Shown in pieces: positions 32,611 to 41,439 of a stretch of DNA of 64,000 nt. How positions within the stretch are numbered: position 1 is the stretch's first letter; each line of letters starts with the position of its first letter. A program made the position numbers and the translations under genes. The notes beneath the pieces were generated by a model that worked only from the letters and a program-made list of their open reading frames with translations, was not told the DNA's origin and ran no database searches. The stretch covers positions 1,084,660-1,148,659 of the forward strand of contig NZ_LISW01000001.1 of assembly GCF_001905735.1 (NCBI RefSeq), in the 5' to 3' direction. The DNA is from Streptomyces sp. CB01249. GTDB taxonomy: Bacteria > Actinomycetota > Actinomycetes > Streptomycetales > Streptomycetaceae.

Positions 32611-32984
32611 CCATGGCGGTCACCCAGGACGGGCCGCTGCTCGACGACGCGGCGGGCCGCCTCATCCGCCCCTACACGGTGAGCAACGGCCGTACCCGTC
32701 CCACGGCCGTGCTCGACCTGCTGTCCCTGGTGATGGCCACCGGAAGCGTCCCGCAGACCCACCTCGGCCCCGAGCACTCGGTGGCCCTGGGACTCTGCGA
32801 GGGCCCCACCTCGGTGGCCGAGATCGCCGCCCATCTGCGGCTGCCCGCGGTCGTCACCAAGGTCCTCCTCTCGGACCTGGTCGACTGCGGCGCCGTCACC
32901 GCCCACGCGCCCGCCTTCCAAGACATGCCCACCGACCGACATCTGCTGGAGGCAGTGCTCGATGGCTTACGACGACAGCTCTGA
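32607..32984 (+). CDS. DUF742 protein CvnC
   Basis: A 125-residue DUF742 protein, the third conservon component. The sequence RLIRPYTVSNGRTRPTAVLD begins the domain and AEIAAHLRLPAVVTKVLLSD resembles a winged helix that ends in LVDCGAVTAHAP. The GTG at 32607 overlaps the cvnB stop; an ATG at 32613 two codons later is an alternative. CvnC is thought to bridge CvnB and CvnD. The gene overlaps cvnD by 23 bases. Confidence 0.88.
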   Translation: MTMAVTQDGPLLDDAAGRLIRPYTVSNGRTRPTAVLDLLSLVMATGSVPQTHLGPEHSVALGLCEGPTSVAEIAAHLRLPAVVTKVLLSDLVDCGAVTAHAPAFQDMPTDRHLLEAVLDGLRRQL

Positions 32985-33696
32985 CGGCTACGGCCACCCG
33001 GACGGCACCGGCTATGGCTACGGCTACGCGGACGACGGCTCCGGTGGCGGATACGGGCAGGACACCGCCACTGCCGAGTACGCCGCCCCGCAGGCCGCGC
33101 CCGAGGGCTTCCCCGTCGCGTTGAAGGTGCTGGTCGCCGGTGGATTCGGCGTCGGCAAGACCACGTTCGTCGGCGCCGTCAGCGAGATCGCGCCGCTCAG
33201 CACGGAGGAGCTGCTGACCCAGGCGAGCGCCGCGACCGACAGCCTGGAGGGCGTCGAGTCGAAGACCTCCACCACCGTGGCGATGGACTTCGGCCGCATC
33301 ACGCTGGACGACCAGCACGTGCTGTACCTGTTCGGCACACCGGGCCAGGAACGCTTCTGGTTCATGTGGGACGAGCTCTCGCAGGGCGCTCTGGGAGCGG
33401 TCGTGATCGCGGACACCCGCAGGCTGGAGGAGTGCTTCGCGGCCGTCGACTTCTTCGAGCGGCGCGGCATCGGGTTCGTCGTCGCCGTCAACGAGTTCGA
33501 CGGCGCCTACCGCTACGGCCCCGAGGAGGTCCGCGCCGCGCTCGACCTGTCGCCGGAGGTGCCGGTCGTACTGTGCGACGCCCGCATGGCCAGCTCCGGC
33601 ACCGGCACGCTGGTGACGCTGGTCCAGCACCTCATCAACGCCACCGACGACGCCGTGCCGCTCCCCGGGCACGCCGGATTCGGGGCCCGGCCGTGA
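32962..33696 (+). CDS. Conservon GTPase CvnD
   Basis: A 244-residue Ras-like GTPase. The first 45 residues are a Gly/Tyr/Asp-rich extension (GYGYGYADDGSGGGYGQD), unusual in length compared with typical CvnD (about 195 residues). The P-loop is GGFGVGKTT (K66, T67), switch II is LFGTPGQERFWFMW, and the NKxD box appears as VNEFDG, with Glu in place of Lys as in other CvnD-type GTPases. It would cycle between GTP and GDP states under control of CvnB and membrane CvnA. The GTP-binding core starts near residue 53 behind PVALKVLVAG. Its start overlaps cvnC and its stop overlaps the GAF gene (GTGA). Confidence 0.9.
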   Translation: MAYDDSSDGYGHPDGTGYGYGYADDGSGGGYGQDTATAEYAAPQAAPEGFPVALKVLVAGGFGVGKTTFVGAVSEIAPLSTEELLTQASAATDSLEGVESKTSTTVAMDFGRITLDDQHVLYLFGTPGQERFWFMWDELSQGALGAVVIADTRRLEECFAAVDFFERRGIGFVVAVNEFDGAYRYGPEEVRAALDLSPEVPVVLCDARMASSGTGTLVTLVQHLINATDDAVPLPGHAGFGARP

Positions 33697-34280
33697 TCCC
33701 GCGCGCCGCCGGGCGGCTGCTGCTCACCCCCGTCGACGGTGAGGCACCCGCCCGTACGCGGCGGCTGCGGAGCCTGGGACTCGGGGAGCGGGACGACGCC
33801 TCGTTCGACAACTTCGACGCCTTCGCCGACAGGGTGGCCGAAGTGACGGACGTGCCGTTCTCGATGGTCAACTTCATCGACGGGAACCGCCAGTTCTACG
33901 CCGGACTGCACACCCCCGCCGGGACCCGCAGGGGCTCGGACCTGGGGGCCACCGCGGCGGGCAGTGGCCGCAACGGCCGGTACGTGGCCCTCGACCACGG
34001 CTACTGCCCGCACGTGGTCGTCCGGCGCAAGGCGCTCGTCCTGGAGGACGTCTGCGACTACCCCCGCTTCGCGGGCAACCCGGTCGTGGACGACATAGGC
34101 ATCCGCTCCTACCTGGGGGCACCGCTCATCGACCGCACCGGGATCGCCCTGGGCGCCGTCTGCGCCGTGGACACCGTGCCCCGCCCCTGGGGAAGGGCGG
34201 GGCTCGACACCATCAAGTCCCTGGCGCGGGAACTCGTAGGACATCTCGACCGCAGGGAGGACCACAGCCCCCGCTTCTGA
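33693..34280 (+). CDS. GAF-domain protein, fifth conservon gene
   Basis: A 195-residue protein with a single GAF domain (about residues 40-185; FADRVAEVTDVPFSMVNFID at the start, YLGAPLIDRTGIALGAVCAV at the end). GAF domains bind small ligands or cyclic nucleotides. FDNFDAFA precedes the domain. The GTG overlaps the cvnD stop, so it belongs to the conservon. Some Streptomyces conservons end with cytochrome P450 genes instead; here the extra member is a sensor, which could deliver a signal to CvnD or CvnA. The last base of its stop abuts the stop of the convergent DUF2264 gene (TGATCA). Confidence 0.85.
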   Translation: MIPRAAGRLLLTPVDGEAPARTRRLRSLGLGERDDASFDNFDAFADRVAEVTDVPFSMVNFIDGNRQFYAGLHTPAGTRRGSDLGATAAGSGRNGRYVALDHGYCPHVVVRRKALVLEDVCDYPRFAGNPVVDDIGIRSYLGAPLIDRTGIALGAVCAVDTVPRPWGRAGLDTIKSLARELVGHLDRREDHSPRF

Positions 34281-36203
34281 TCAGACCTCGACCGTGCGGC
34301 CGTCCAGGAAGCCCAGCGTCACCGCGTCCCCGGCCACCCGCACCCGTACGGCCGAGCGCAGCGCCTCCGGGTGCACGCTGTCCCGGGACAGCACCACGAG
34401 CGTGACATGGACGCTCTGCCCGCCCGGGTGGGGAGCGCTGCGCAGATACGGGACCGCCGAGTGCGGTCCGTACGCGTTGGACTCCACGTCCCGCGCCACC
34501 TCGGCGTCCTCGGGCCCGCCGTCCCAGCCGTACAGCCCGACCACCGCGCTGGACAGGCCGTCGGCGGTCCGGGCGAGCGCCCAGCCGGGACCCGAGGTGG
34601 CGAACGGGCTCGACCGGTGCGCGACGGCGTGGCCGCCCTCCCGGACCACGGCGCCCTCCGGCGCCTCGACCCGGTGCACCCGGATCTCCCACGGCCCGTG
34701 CAGCACGCTCGTCGTCCCGATCCGATACGCGTGCTCGTCGCCCGGCAGCCGGGCCGCCGACCAGGACCCGGCGACGCGGTCCTCGCAGCGCACCGGGTGG
34801 ATGCGGCGGCGCCGGGACGGGGTGCCGTCCGGGGCGAGCAGCGCCAGGTGGTTGTCGATGTTCCGGGCGAAGGCGTGCGGCGCGGACTCCGGGGCGGTCG
34901 CCGTCGAGTACGCCAGCTTCGCGTAGTGCGGATCGTCCTCGCCCGCCCCCGCGTCCGGGTCGGTGTCGCCCGCTTCCGGGAGCGGGTTGTGGTCGCTGCC
35001 GTGGTTGACCAGCCGGACGATCCCGTCGTGCCGGGTGCCGTGCAGCAGCCAGCCGGGCGCCGGGAGCGCCGTGCAGGTGTCGGACTCCTCGACGGGCAGC
35101 GGCAGTTCGCGCGCCGTCCACACCTCGTGGTCGGCCGGGAGCAGCAGCCCGAGGAAGCCCTTGCTCGCCCAGTACGGGGACGCCGGACCGGAGTACGGCT
35201 GGGTGGTGGGCAGGAACGTGTCGTACCAGCCGAGCGTCAGCAGCCCCCGCTCGTCGGGCACCCCGCGCTCCGCGAAGTGGCGCAGCGCCCCGGAGGCGAG
35301 GCGGCGGGTGAGCCCGGGCGCCAGCGGGGTGCAGTCCGCGACGGCGCCCATCCAGACCGGGGCCAGCGAAGCGAAGCGGTAGCAGAGCGACCGGCCCTGG
35401 TGGACCGGGGCGCCGTCGGCGCCGAAGAAGTGGGGGTACTCCTCCAGGAAGCGGCTCAGGCGCTCCCGGTAGACGGCGGCCCGGCCGCCGTCGCCGTCCG
35501 GGCCCGCGATCCGCGCCCAGAGCAGCGGGTACAGGTGCATGGCCCAGCCGATGTAGTAGTCGAAGTTGCGCCCGCTGCCGTCGGTGTACCAGCCGTCACC
35601 GACGTACCAGTCCTCGATACGGTCGAGCCCGCCCTCGATGTCGGCCTTGCTGTACGGGGCGCCGACCGATGCCAGGAACTGCTCCGAAACCACCTGGAAC
35701 AGGCGCCAGTTGTTGTCCCAGGTGCGTCCGCCGACGAAGCCGGAGAACCAGTCGGCGACCCGCTCCTGCACCCGGGCGTCGAGCCGGTCCCAGATCCACG
35801 GCCGGGTCTCGTGCAGCGCGATGGCGACGGACGCCGCCTCCACCAGTTGCTGCGAGCAGTCCGTCAGACGCGGCCACGCCTCACCGCTCGCCGGGTCGGT
35901 CCCGGCCGCCACCCCCGCCGCGTACCGCTCGATCAGCGCGGGGTCGACCGCGCCGCCCGCGCCCGCGATCCGGAACGCGGCCAGCAGGAACGACCGGGCG
36001 AAGCCCTCGAGGCCGTCCGACACGACACCGGACCAGCTGTTCCGGCCGGGCAGCCGGTACTGGGCGAAGCCCGGTGTCGCGTACGGCGTCAGCGCGTCCA
36101 GCATCCGGTCGGCCGTCGCCTCCCAGTGGGCCCGGGTCCAGCCCGTGCGGGAGGACAGGATCCGGTCGGTGGGCGGCAGGTGCAGATGCGGGGCGACGGA
36201 CAT
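34281..36203 (-). CDS. DUF2264-domain protein
   Basis: A 640-residue protein with an alpha/alpha-toroid-like N-terminal domain (about 1-400: GRNSWSGVVSDGLEGFARSF, then TDCSQQLVEAASVAIALHET, DWYVGDGWYTDGSGRNFDYYIG, and ASPYWASKGFLGLLLP) and a beta-rich C-terminal domain (about 420-635). DUF2264 proteins commonly lie beside polysaccharide lyases and unsaturated-uronate handling genes, so it may process an oligosaccharide from the PL8 lyase. It is cytosolic because no signal peptide is visible. The ATG at 36203 follows AGGAG. It is the third and last gene of the M60-PL8-DUF2264 operon. Its catalytic activity is not known. Confidence 0.85.
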   Translation of the reverse strand: MSVAPHLHLPPTDRILSSRTGWTRAHWEATADRMLDALTPYATPGFAQYRLPGRNSWSGVVSDGLEGFARSFLLAAFRIAGAGGAVDPALIERYAAGVAAGTDPASGEAWPRLTDCSQQLVEAASVAIALHETRPWIWDRLDARVQERVADWFSGFVGGRTWDNNWRLFQVVSEQFLASVGAPYSKADIEGGLDRIEDWYVGDGWYTDGSGRNFDYYIGWAMHLYPLLWARIAGPDGDGGRAAVYRERLSRFLEEYPHFFGADGAPVHQGRSLCYRFASLAPVWMGAVADCTPLAPGLTRRLASGALRHFAERGVPDERGLLTLGWYDTFLPTTQPYSGPASPYWASKGFLGLLLPADHEVWTARELPLPVEESDTCTALPAPGWLLHGTRHDGIVRLVNHGSDHNPLPEAGDTDPDAGAGEDDPHYAKLAYSTATAPESAPHAFARNIDNHLALLAPDGTPSRRRRIHPVRCEDRVAGSWSAARLPGDEHAYRIGTTSVLHGPWEIRVHRVEAPEGAVVREGGHAVAHRSSPFATSGPGWALARTADGLSSAVVGLYGWDGGPEDAEVARDVESNAYGPHSAVPYLRSAPHPGGQSVHVTLVVLSRDSVHPEALRSAVRVRVAGDAVTLGFLDGRTVEV

Positions 36204-36232
36204 GGCGGTGGTGCTCCTGGTGTGTGCGGTGG

Positions 36233-38644
36233 TTACTGGATGAGTTCGGCGCGGTGGCTGTGGCCCCGGGAGCCGCCGACGGCGACGGTGAGCAACGGCC
36301 TGCGGCCCGGGGTGAGTTCGACGGTGTCGTCGGTCTCGGTCGCCTTGCGGACGGCGAACGGCAGGCCGACCGTGACGGAGGTCCCCATCCGGCCCGGGTC
36401 GGCGACCGCCACGGAGACCCGGCCGCCGCGCCGCCGCACCAGGACCGTCGCGGGACCGGACGCGGTGATGCCCGCGACCGTACCGGCGGCCCAGAAGTGC
36501 ACAGCGGTCAGACCGGTCCTGCGGTCCTCCACCGCCTGCGCGGTGGCGTCGTTGGCGAGGACGCGCACCGGCCGGGACGCCGACCAGATGGCGGTGGCCG
36601 CCGCCGAGGCACCGGGCAGCAGCACATAGGCGTACCCGGCGTCGGTGGGGGAGGGGCCGTGGTCGAGCCAGAGGGTGAGGTAGCGGCGGGTGACGGGGTC
36701 GGTGCTGCCGCCGGTGTCCGCGCCCGTGTCGATGGCCCGCCAGGTGCCGGTGCGCTCCTCGCGCAGGGTGCGCAGGGCGGCCCCGCCGGGCAGCACATAG
36801 CCGCCGACCCCCTCGATGTGCGCCCAACGGGCCCGGCCGGAGGCGCTGTTGTGCCCCGGCTCCGCCGCGTGCGGGATGCCGTCCACGAGCAGCCGGTTGC
36901 GGCCGTCCGCGCCCAGGTTGCGGTTCTCGATCACCGTCTCGACCGGGTGGCCGTCGCCCGAGGTGATCCCCGCGCCGAGCGCCACGACCGTGTTGTCGAG
37001 CAGGAACCACGCCTTCCGGGCCCGCAGGCTGCTGCCCGGGGCGCCGGTCAGGTCCATCGCCGCTGCGCTGTACCGGCCGTCCAGCACGGCGCCGCCCGCC
37101 ACCGCGTTCGGCGGCCGGTAGGTGGAGGTGCCCGCGCCGGTGCCGAGGTCGTCGCGCGGGCGGGTGTCCACCGTGGTGCCCGGCAGGCGGTACGGATCGA
37201 CGGTCGGCCAGAACCCGTCGTTGTACTGCCCGAGGTCGTCGCCGTCGTACAGGTACGTCATGCCGTCGCCGGTGTACCAGCCGTGCAGGTTCTCGCCGTT
37301 GCCCGCCTCGTACGCGGAGATGCGCTTCGAGGACAGCGACAGGGTGCAGGCCCAGCCGGGGCGGCGGTGGACGACGCGGTCCATGTCCGCGAAGACGAAA
37401 CTGCCCGTGGTGCGGGCTGCGGGCCGGATCTCGCGGTCGGCCAGCACCGCCTTGGCCAGGGCGAGTTGGGGCAGGGTGGCCAGAGCGGTGAACGGGGTGG
37501 TGCGATTGCGGCCGAGCCAGCCCTTGACCAGTGAGCGCCAGCGGTCCGCCAGGTCGTCCGGGGCGCCCGTCGCCAGGAGCAGGATCGCGGCGACGGCCGC
37601 CGCCCCGTCCCGGTGGTCGCCCGCCCGCTCCCGGGAGATGGCGCGGCCGCGCACCGCGTCCATCATCAGCCCGTCGAAGATCACCGGGACGAAGCTGCGC
37701 TCCACGGCCTCGTACATCACCGACACCTTCGGGTCGGCCACCGCCCAGGCGGAGCCCGCCAGAAGCGAAAGCAGCCAGGCCGCGCCGCCGAGCAGCACGG
37801 TGCCGTAGGAGCCGGTGTACGCCACCTCCGAGTGCTGGACGAACGAGCCGTCCTCGTAGAAGCCGTCGCCCGAAGTCGTATAGCGGAAGAGGCTGTTGCG
37901 GCCGGAGTCGCGTACGTCGGAGAGCGCGTCGCGGGCCGACGCCACCTTGTCGGCGTCCTTGCCGAGCAGCCCGCGCAGCGCCACGATCACCGCCTTGTCG
38001 GTGCGGTTGGCACCGGTCTCGGGCAGCGTGGGGGAGTTGGTGCGGCGGTCCGCGTCCGGGCAGAACCGGTCCACGACGGCCAGATAGTCCGCGAGATCGG
38101 CGGCCGGCAGCCGCTCACGCAGCAGGACACAGCAGTCCATCAGGGCGCGCGGCGCCCCGATCTCCCAGAACCACCAGTTGCCGGCCTCGGGCGCCGAGGG
38201 GTGGTACGCCGTGTCGTACGCGAACCGCAGCGCCCCGAGCAGCGCGTCGGCCGTCTCCGCGCTTCCGGAGAGCGCGGTGCCGGGGGTGGACCACGCGACG
38301 GCGAGGGTGCGCAGCCGCGTGTAGCTCTGACCGAAGTTGCCCGGGTCGGTGAGCGGCGAGAGGTCGGACCACAGGGCGGTCCGCCCGGCGCTCCGGTCCA
38401 GGGTGTCCCAGAGACCGCCCGCCGTGGTGTCCAGGGCCGCGATACCGGCCGCGAAGTCGGGGTCCGAGGCGTCGAACGCGCCGCCGGTGAGCAGGGTCGC
38501 GGCCCGCTCCAGGAGAACGTCGAAGTCGTTGACCGGTTCCTCCTCGGTCGCTCCGGCCCCCGCCGCCCTGGCCGGACCCGTCGTCAGGACCACCGACGCC
38601 GCGGCACCGCTCGCGGCGAGAAGGGTCCTTCTGCTCAACTGCAT
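36233..38644 (-). CDS. Polysaccharide lyase family 8 (hyaluronate/chondroitin/xanthan lyase type)
   Basis: An 803-residue secreted lyase that cleaves uronic-acid polysaccharides by beta-elimination. A Tat signal spans residues 1-27 (SRRTLLAASGAAASVV, cleavage near ARA-AGA). The N-terminal alpha/alpha toroid holds the catalytic residues N213 (TGANRTDK), H271 and Y280 (VQHSEVAYTGSYG), with the aromatic patch NWWFWEIG at 156-163. The C-terminal half is the three-part beta-sandwich region. The H-to-Y spacing of nine matches PL8 enzymes. Substrate (hyaluronate, chondroitin AC or xanthan) cannot be fixed from sequence. It lies 28 bases after the M60 gene in the same operon. Confidence 0.9.
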   Translation of the reverse strand: MQLSRRTLLAASGAAASVVLTTGPARAAGAGATEEEPVNDFDVLLERAATLLTGGAFDASDPDFAAGIAALDTTAGGLWDTLDRSAGRTALWSDLSPLTDPGNFGQSYTRLRTLAVAWSTPGTALSGSAETADALLGALRFAYDTAYHPSAPEAGNWWFWEIGAPRALMDCCVLLRERLPAADLADYLAVVDRFCPDADRRTNSPTLPETGANRTDKAVIVALRGLLGKDADKVASARDALSDVRDSGRNSLFRYTTSGDGFYEDGSFVQHSEVAYTGSYGTVLLGGAAWLLSLLAGSAWAVADPKVSVMYEAVERSFVPVIFDGLMMDAVRGRAISRERAGDHRDGAAAVAAILLLATGAPDDLADRWRSLVKGWLGRNRTTPFTALATLPQLALAKAVLADREIRPAARTTGSFVFADMDRVVHRRPGWACTLSLSSKRISAYEAGNGENLHGWYTGDGMTYLYDGDDLGQYNDGFWPTVDPYRLPGTTVDTRPRDDLGTGAGTSTYRPPNAVAGGAVLDGRYSAAAMDLTGAPGSSLRARKAWFLLDNTVVALGAGITSGDGHPVETVIENRNLGADGRNRLLVDGIPHAAEPGHNSASGRARWAHIEGVGGYVLPGGAALRTLREERTGTWRAIDTGADTGGSTDPVTRRYLTLWLDHGPSPTDAGYAYVLLPGASAAATAIWSASRPVRVLANDATAQAVEDRRTGLTAVHFWAAGTVAGITASGPATVLVRRRGGRVSVAVADPGRMGTSVTVGLPFAVRKATETDDTVELTPGRRPLLTVAVGGSRGHSHRAELIQ

Positions 38645-38672
38645 GATGACTCCTTTCCTCGTGGTCGCGGGC

Positions 38673-40091
38673 TCAGTCGGAGAGCGTGCTCGGGTCGACG
38701 GGCGGCTTCGGGAGATTCAGCGCGGCGAGCTCGGCGCGGCCCGTGGCGTCGATGGGGAACGCCCAGGTGTTCACGAAGAAGTCGGTGAGGTCGTAGCCCG
38801 CGATCCGGCTGGAGTAGGTGGCCAGGGCCCGGTAGCGCTTGGCGTCCTCGGTGTAGTCGGACTGCGGGTTCTCCTCGCGCACCAGCTTGTGCAGGCGCGG
38901 CCAGAAGCCCTCCCCGAAGGCCAGTTCCAGCTGGCGCAGCGGCACCAGCTTCTCGTACGCCCCGAAGGACTTCTCGTACGTGAGACCGGGCGTCCCGAAC
39001 TTGTCCCGCGAGCTCTGGAACACGGTCTGACCGGTCGCCGGGTCGACCGTGAGCAGGTTCGACGGCTGCTTCAGGGTGCGCTGCGCGGCCAGCGAGTAGA
39101 TGTTCACCGTGACCTCGGTGAGGCCGCCCGGCTTGTACGCCATCTGCTGATGGAGGTGGCCCAGCTCGTGGTACAGCCCCCAGCCCCGGGTCCGCAGGCC
39201 CTCGACGGTGGTGGCCCGGTCCAGGTAGGCGCGCGGGAAGCCGTTGTAGCCGTGCGTGGCGTAGGCCCCGACGCCGGTCGGCACCTTGCTGACCTCGGTG
39301 AAGTGGTACGGCCCCGCCTTGCGCCGGTGCACCGGCTTCGAGCCGTCGAGGCCGCTGATCCGGGCGTGCGAGTCGACGATGGTCTCGACCAGGCGGAGCA
39401 GCGCCGCGTGGTCCTCGTCGCGGTACAGCAGGGCGCCCTCGCGGGTCAGCGTCATGATCGTGTGCGGGGCGTGCAGCTCCACCCAGGGCGAATCGGTCAG
39501 CGTGTCCAGCTGGCGCTGGTAGTCCGCCTCGCCGGTCCGGCCCAGCGTGAACACCGGCATCCGGACCGCCCCGGACCGGAAGAGCACGCCCGCCCGCTCG
39601 CCGTCGCCGGTGAGCGTCAGGTAGACCGGGCCGCCGTGCGGGTCGGTCACCGTGTTGGCGCCGGAGGTCAGCGGGTAGCTGCGGGGCTCGGTGATCTCGC
39701 CGTAGTAGTCCCAGGCGCCGATCCAGAGCGTGGGCACGAGGCCGTCGTGCGGCTGGACGGTCAGCGAGAGCGGGGTGCCGGCGGGCACGTACAGGCCGGT
39801 CGGCTGGAACTCCGAACCGCGCAACGCCTGGGCGAGCCGCAGCCGTTCAGCTTCGGCGGCGGGGCGTCCGGTGACGGTCACCGAGACGGGGCCACCGGCG
39901 GGGCGTCCGGTGGGCCGGCCGGTCGCGGGCCGGGCCTGGGCGGCGGTGGCGGTGAGGCCGAGGACCGCCGCGGCTCCCGCGCCCGCCGCCGCGCCGAGGA
40001 CGGCGCGGCGGCCCACGGAGGAGGCCGAATCGTTGGCGGAGTCGGTGGCGGGGGAGGCGGCCGGGGCGGCGGACAGGGTGTGCTTACGCAT
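38673..40091 (-). CDS. Secreted M60-family metalloprotease (enhancin/mucinase-like)
   Basis: A 472-residue zinc protease with an export signal containing a twin-arginine (SVGRRAVLGAAAGAGAAAV, cleavage near AQA-RPA). After a beta-rich N-terminal domain (LYVPAGTPLSLTVQPH), the catalytic motif HExxH lies at H308, E309 and H312 (GWGLYHELGHLHQQ), followed by the downstream Glu in GLTEVTVNIYS. M60-like proteases bind and cut glycosylated proteins such as mucins. First gene of an operon with PL8 and DUF2264, so it may free protein from a glycan-rich substrate. The LacI operator at 40163 is 72 bases upstream. Confidence 0.88.
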   Translation of the reverse strand: MRKHTLSAAPAASPATDSANDSASSVGRRAVLGAAAGAGAAAVLGLTATAAQARPATGRPTGRPAGGPVSVTVTGRPAAEAERLRLAQALRGSEFQPTGLYVPAGTPLSLTVQPHDGLVPTLWIGAWDYYGEITEPRSYPLTSGANTVTDPHGGPVYLTLTGDGERAGVLFRSGAVRMPVFTLGRTGEADYQRQLDTLTDSPWVELHAPHTIMTLTREGALLYRDEDHAALLRLVETIVDSHARISGLDGSKPVHRRKAGPYHFTEVSKVPTGVGAYATHGYNGFPRAYLDRATTVEGLRTRGWGLYHELGHLHQQMAYKPGGLTEVTVNIYSLAAQRTLKQPSNLLTVDPATGQTVFQSSRDKFGTPGLTYEKSFGAYEKLVPLRQLELAFGEGFWPRLHKLVREENPQSDYTEDAKRYRALATYSSRIAGYDLTDFFVNTWAFPIDATGRAELAALNLPKPPVDPSTLSD

Positions 40092-40162
40092 GCGGAACTC
40101 TCCCTGCAGTCATGAACGAGGGGCGAAGGTGTCCGGAACGGTGGGGGGTGCTCCGTCAGCAT

Positions 40163-40172
40163 GTAAGCGGTT
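40163..40172 (-). promoter_or_regulatory. LacI operator core upstream of the M60-PL8 operon
   Basis: The minus strand reads AACCGCTTAC, the same ten bases as at 42705-42714 on the plus strand. It overlaps a probable -10 (TACATG) that follows TTGCGG at 16 bases. It is the likely binding site of the LacI regulator encoded at 40250-41344. Confidence 0.6.
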
Positions 40173-40249
40173 GCTGTCGAGCCGCAAGGGGGGTCGGGAA
40201 GTTACTGTGATTTTCTATGGCCAACTGCGGACAGGCGGGAAGTAACCGG

Positions 40250-41344
40250 TCACTTGCGGAACGGTCTGCCGGTCCGGGGCGCCACGGAATCGCGTACCAC
40301 GATGTGGGTGCCGAGCCGCAACGCCCCGGTGGTCGGCTCCCGCCAGTCGTCCTCGTCCCCGCCGGACACGGCGAGCCGCACCGCCTGACGGCCCATCTCC
40401 TCCAGCGGCACATGGACGGTGGTCAGCCGGGGCCGCAGCTCCTGGGCGACCGGGATGTCGTCGTACCCCACCAGCGAGACGTCCTTGGGCACCCGCAGGC
40501 CCGCCTCCTCCAGGGCCTGCGCGGCCCCGGCCGCCACCATGTCGTTGGCCGCGAACACGGCGGTGAACTCCGGCCCGTCCCGAAGGAGTTCCGCCATCCT
40601 CCGGTACCCGAAGCCACGGCTGAAGGCGCCCGGCTGGGCCAGCTCGGGATCGACCGGCACGCCCCGCAGCTCCAGGGCGCGGCGGTGCCCGGCGAGCCGG
40701 TCGCGGGTGGTGGAGAGCTTGGGCGGACCGCCCAGGTAGAGGATGCGCTCGTGACCCTGCATCAGCAGGTGGTCGGTGATCGCGAAGGCGCCGCCCTCGT
40801 TGTCGTACTCCACGGCGGCGGTCGGCGCGGACTCGCCGAGCGGGGGCCGGCCGCACAGGACCAGCTTCGAGCCGCCCGCGTCCAGCTCGCGCGCCCGGCG
40901 GGCCAGCTCCGAGGTGTAGCCCCGGTCCGCGATGGAACCGCCGACGACCACGACCGCGTCCGCCCGGCGCTCGTGCATCAGGTCGATGAAGGCCAGCTCG
41001 CGCTGCGGGTCGCCCTGGGTGCAGCAGACCAGGCAGAGCCGTCCGCCGAGCGCCGCCTCCCGTTCGACCCCGCGCGCGATGTACGCGTAGAAGGGGTCGA
41101 TGACCTCGTTGACGATGATGCCGACGGTGCGGTTGGAGACGCCGGCCAGGGCGCGGGCGTGCGCGTTGACCACGTAGCCGAGCTCGCGCATGGCGGACTC
41201 GACGCGCTCCCGGGTCGCGTCGGCGACGGGGTAGTTGCGGTTCAGGACGCGTGAGACGGTGGCCGTCGAGACGCCCGCGCGCCGGGCGACATCGGTGACC
41301 GTCGCCCGCCGCTGTCCGTCCCCGGCCGTGCTCTGCCGGCGCAT
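40250..41344 (-). CDS. LacI-family regulator of the PL8/ABC loci
   Basis: A 364-residue LacI/GalR regulator. The N-terminal DNA-binding domain is at about 13-60 (ATVTDVARRAGVSTATVSRV then LNRNYPVADATRERVESAMR), and a periplasmic-binding-protein-like effector domain follows (ELGYVVNAHARALAG hinge, GIIVNEVIDPFYAYIARGVE). The ATG at 41344 precedes the domain; the frame is open far upstream. It lies between the M60/PL8/DUF2264 operon and the hydroxyacid dehydrogenase, and matching sites occur upstream of both nearby operons. Oligosaccharides from the PL8 lyase are likely inducers. Confidence 0.9.
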   Translation of the reverse strand: MRRQSTAGDGQRRATVTDVARRAGVSTATVSRVLNRNYPVADATRERVESAMRELGYVVNAHARALAGVSNRTVGIIVNEVIDPFYAYIARGVEREAALGGRLCLVCCTQGDPQRELAFIDLMHERRADAVVVVGGSIADRGYTSELARRARELDAGGSKLVLCGRPPLGESAPTAAVEYDNEGGAFAITDHLLMQGHERILYLGGPPKLSTTRDRLAGHRRALELRGVPVDPELAQPGAFSRGFGYRRMAELLRDGPEFTAVFAANDMVAAGAAQALEEAGLRVPKDVSLVGYDDIPVAQELRPRLTTVHVPLEEMGRQAVRLAVSGGDEDDWREPTTGALRLGTHIVVRDSVAPRTGRPFRK

Positions 41345-41439
41345 CCGGCTCACCCCCTGAAGGCTGTTGTGTGACGACGAGCCTAGTGCCGCGGCGGGCC
41401 CGGTCCGGCGCGGTCCCGGAGCCCGCGGCGGAAGGGCGG

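Noticed and set aside
34275..34286. TGATCA at the junction of two genes as a regulatory palindrome
   Set aside because: It is just the two stop codons of abutting convergent genes.
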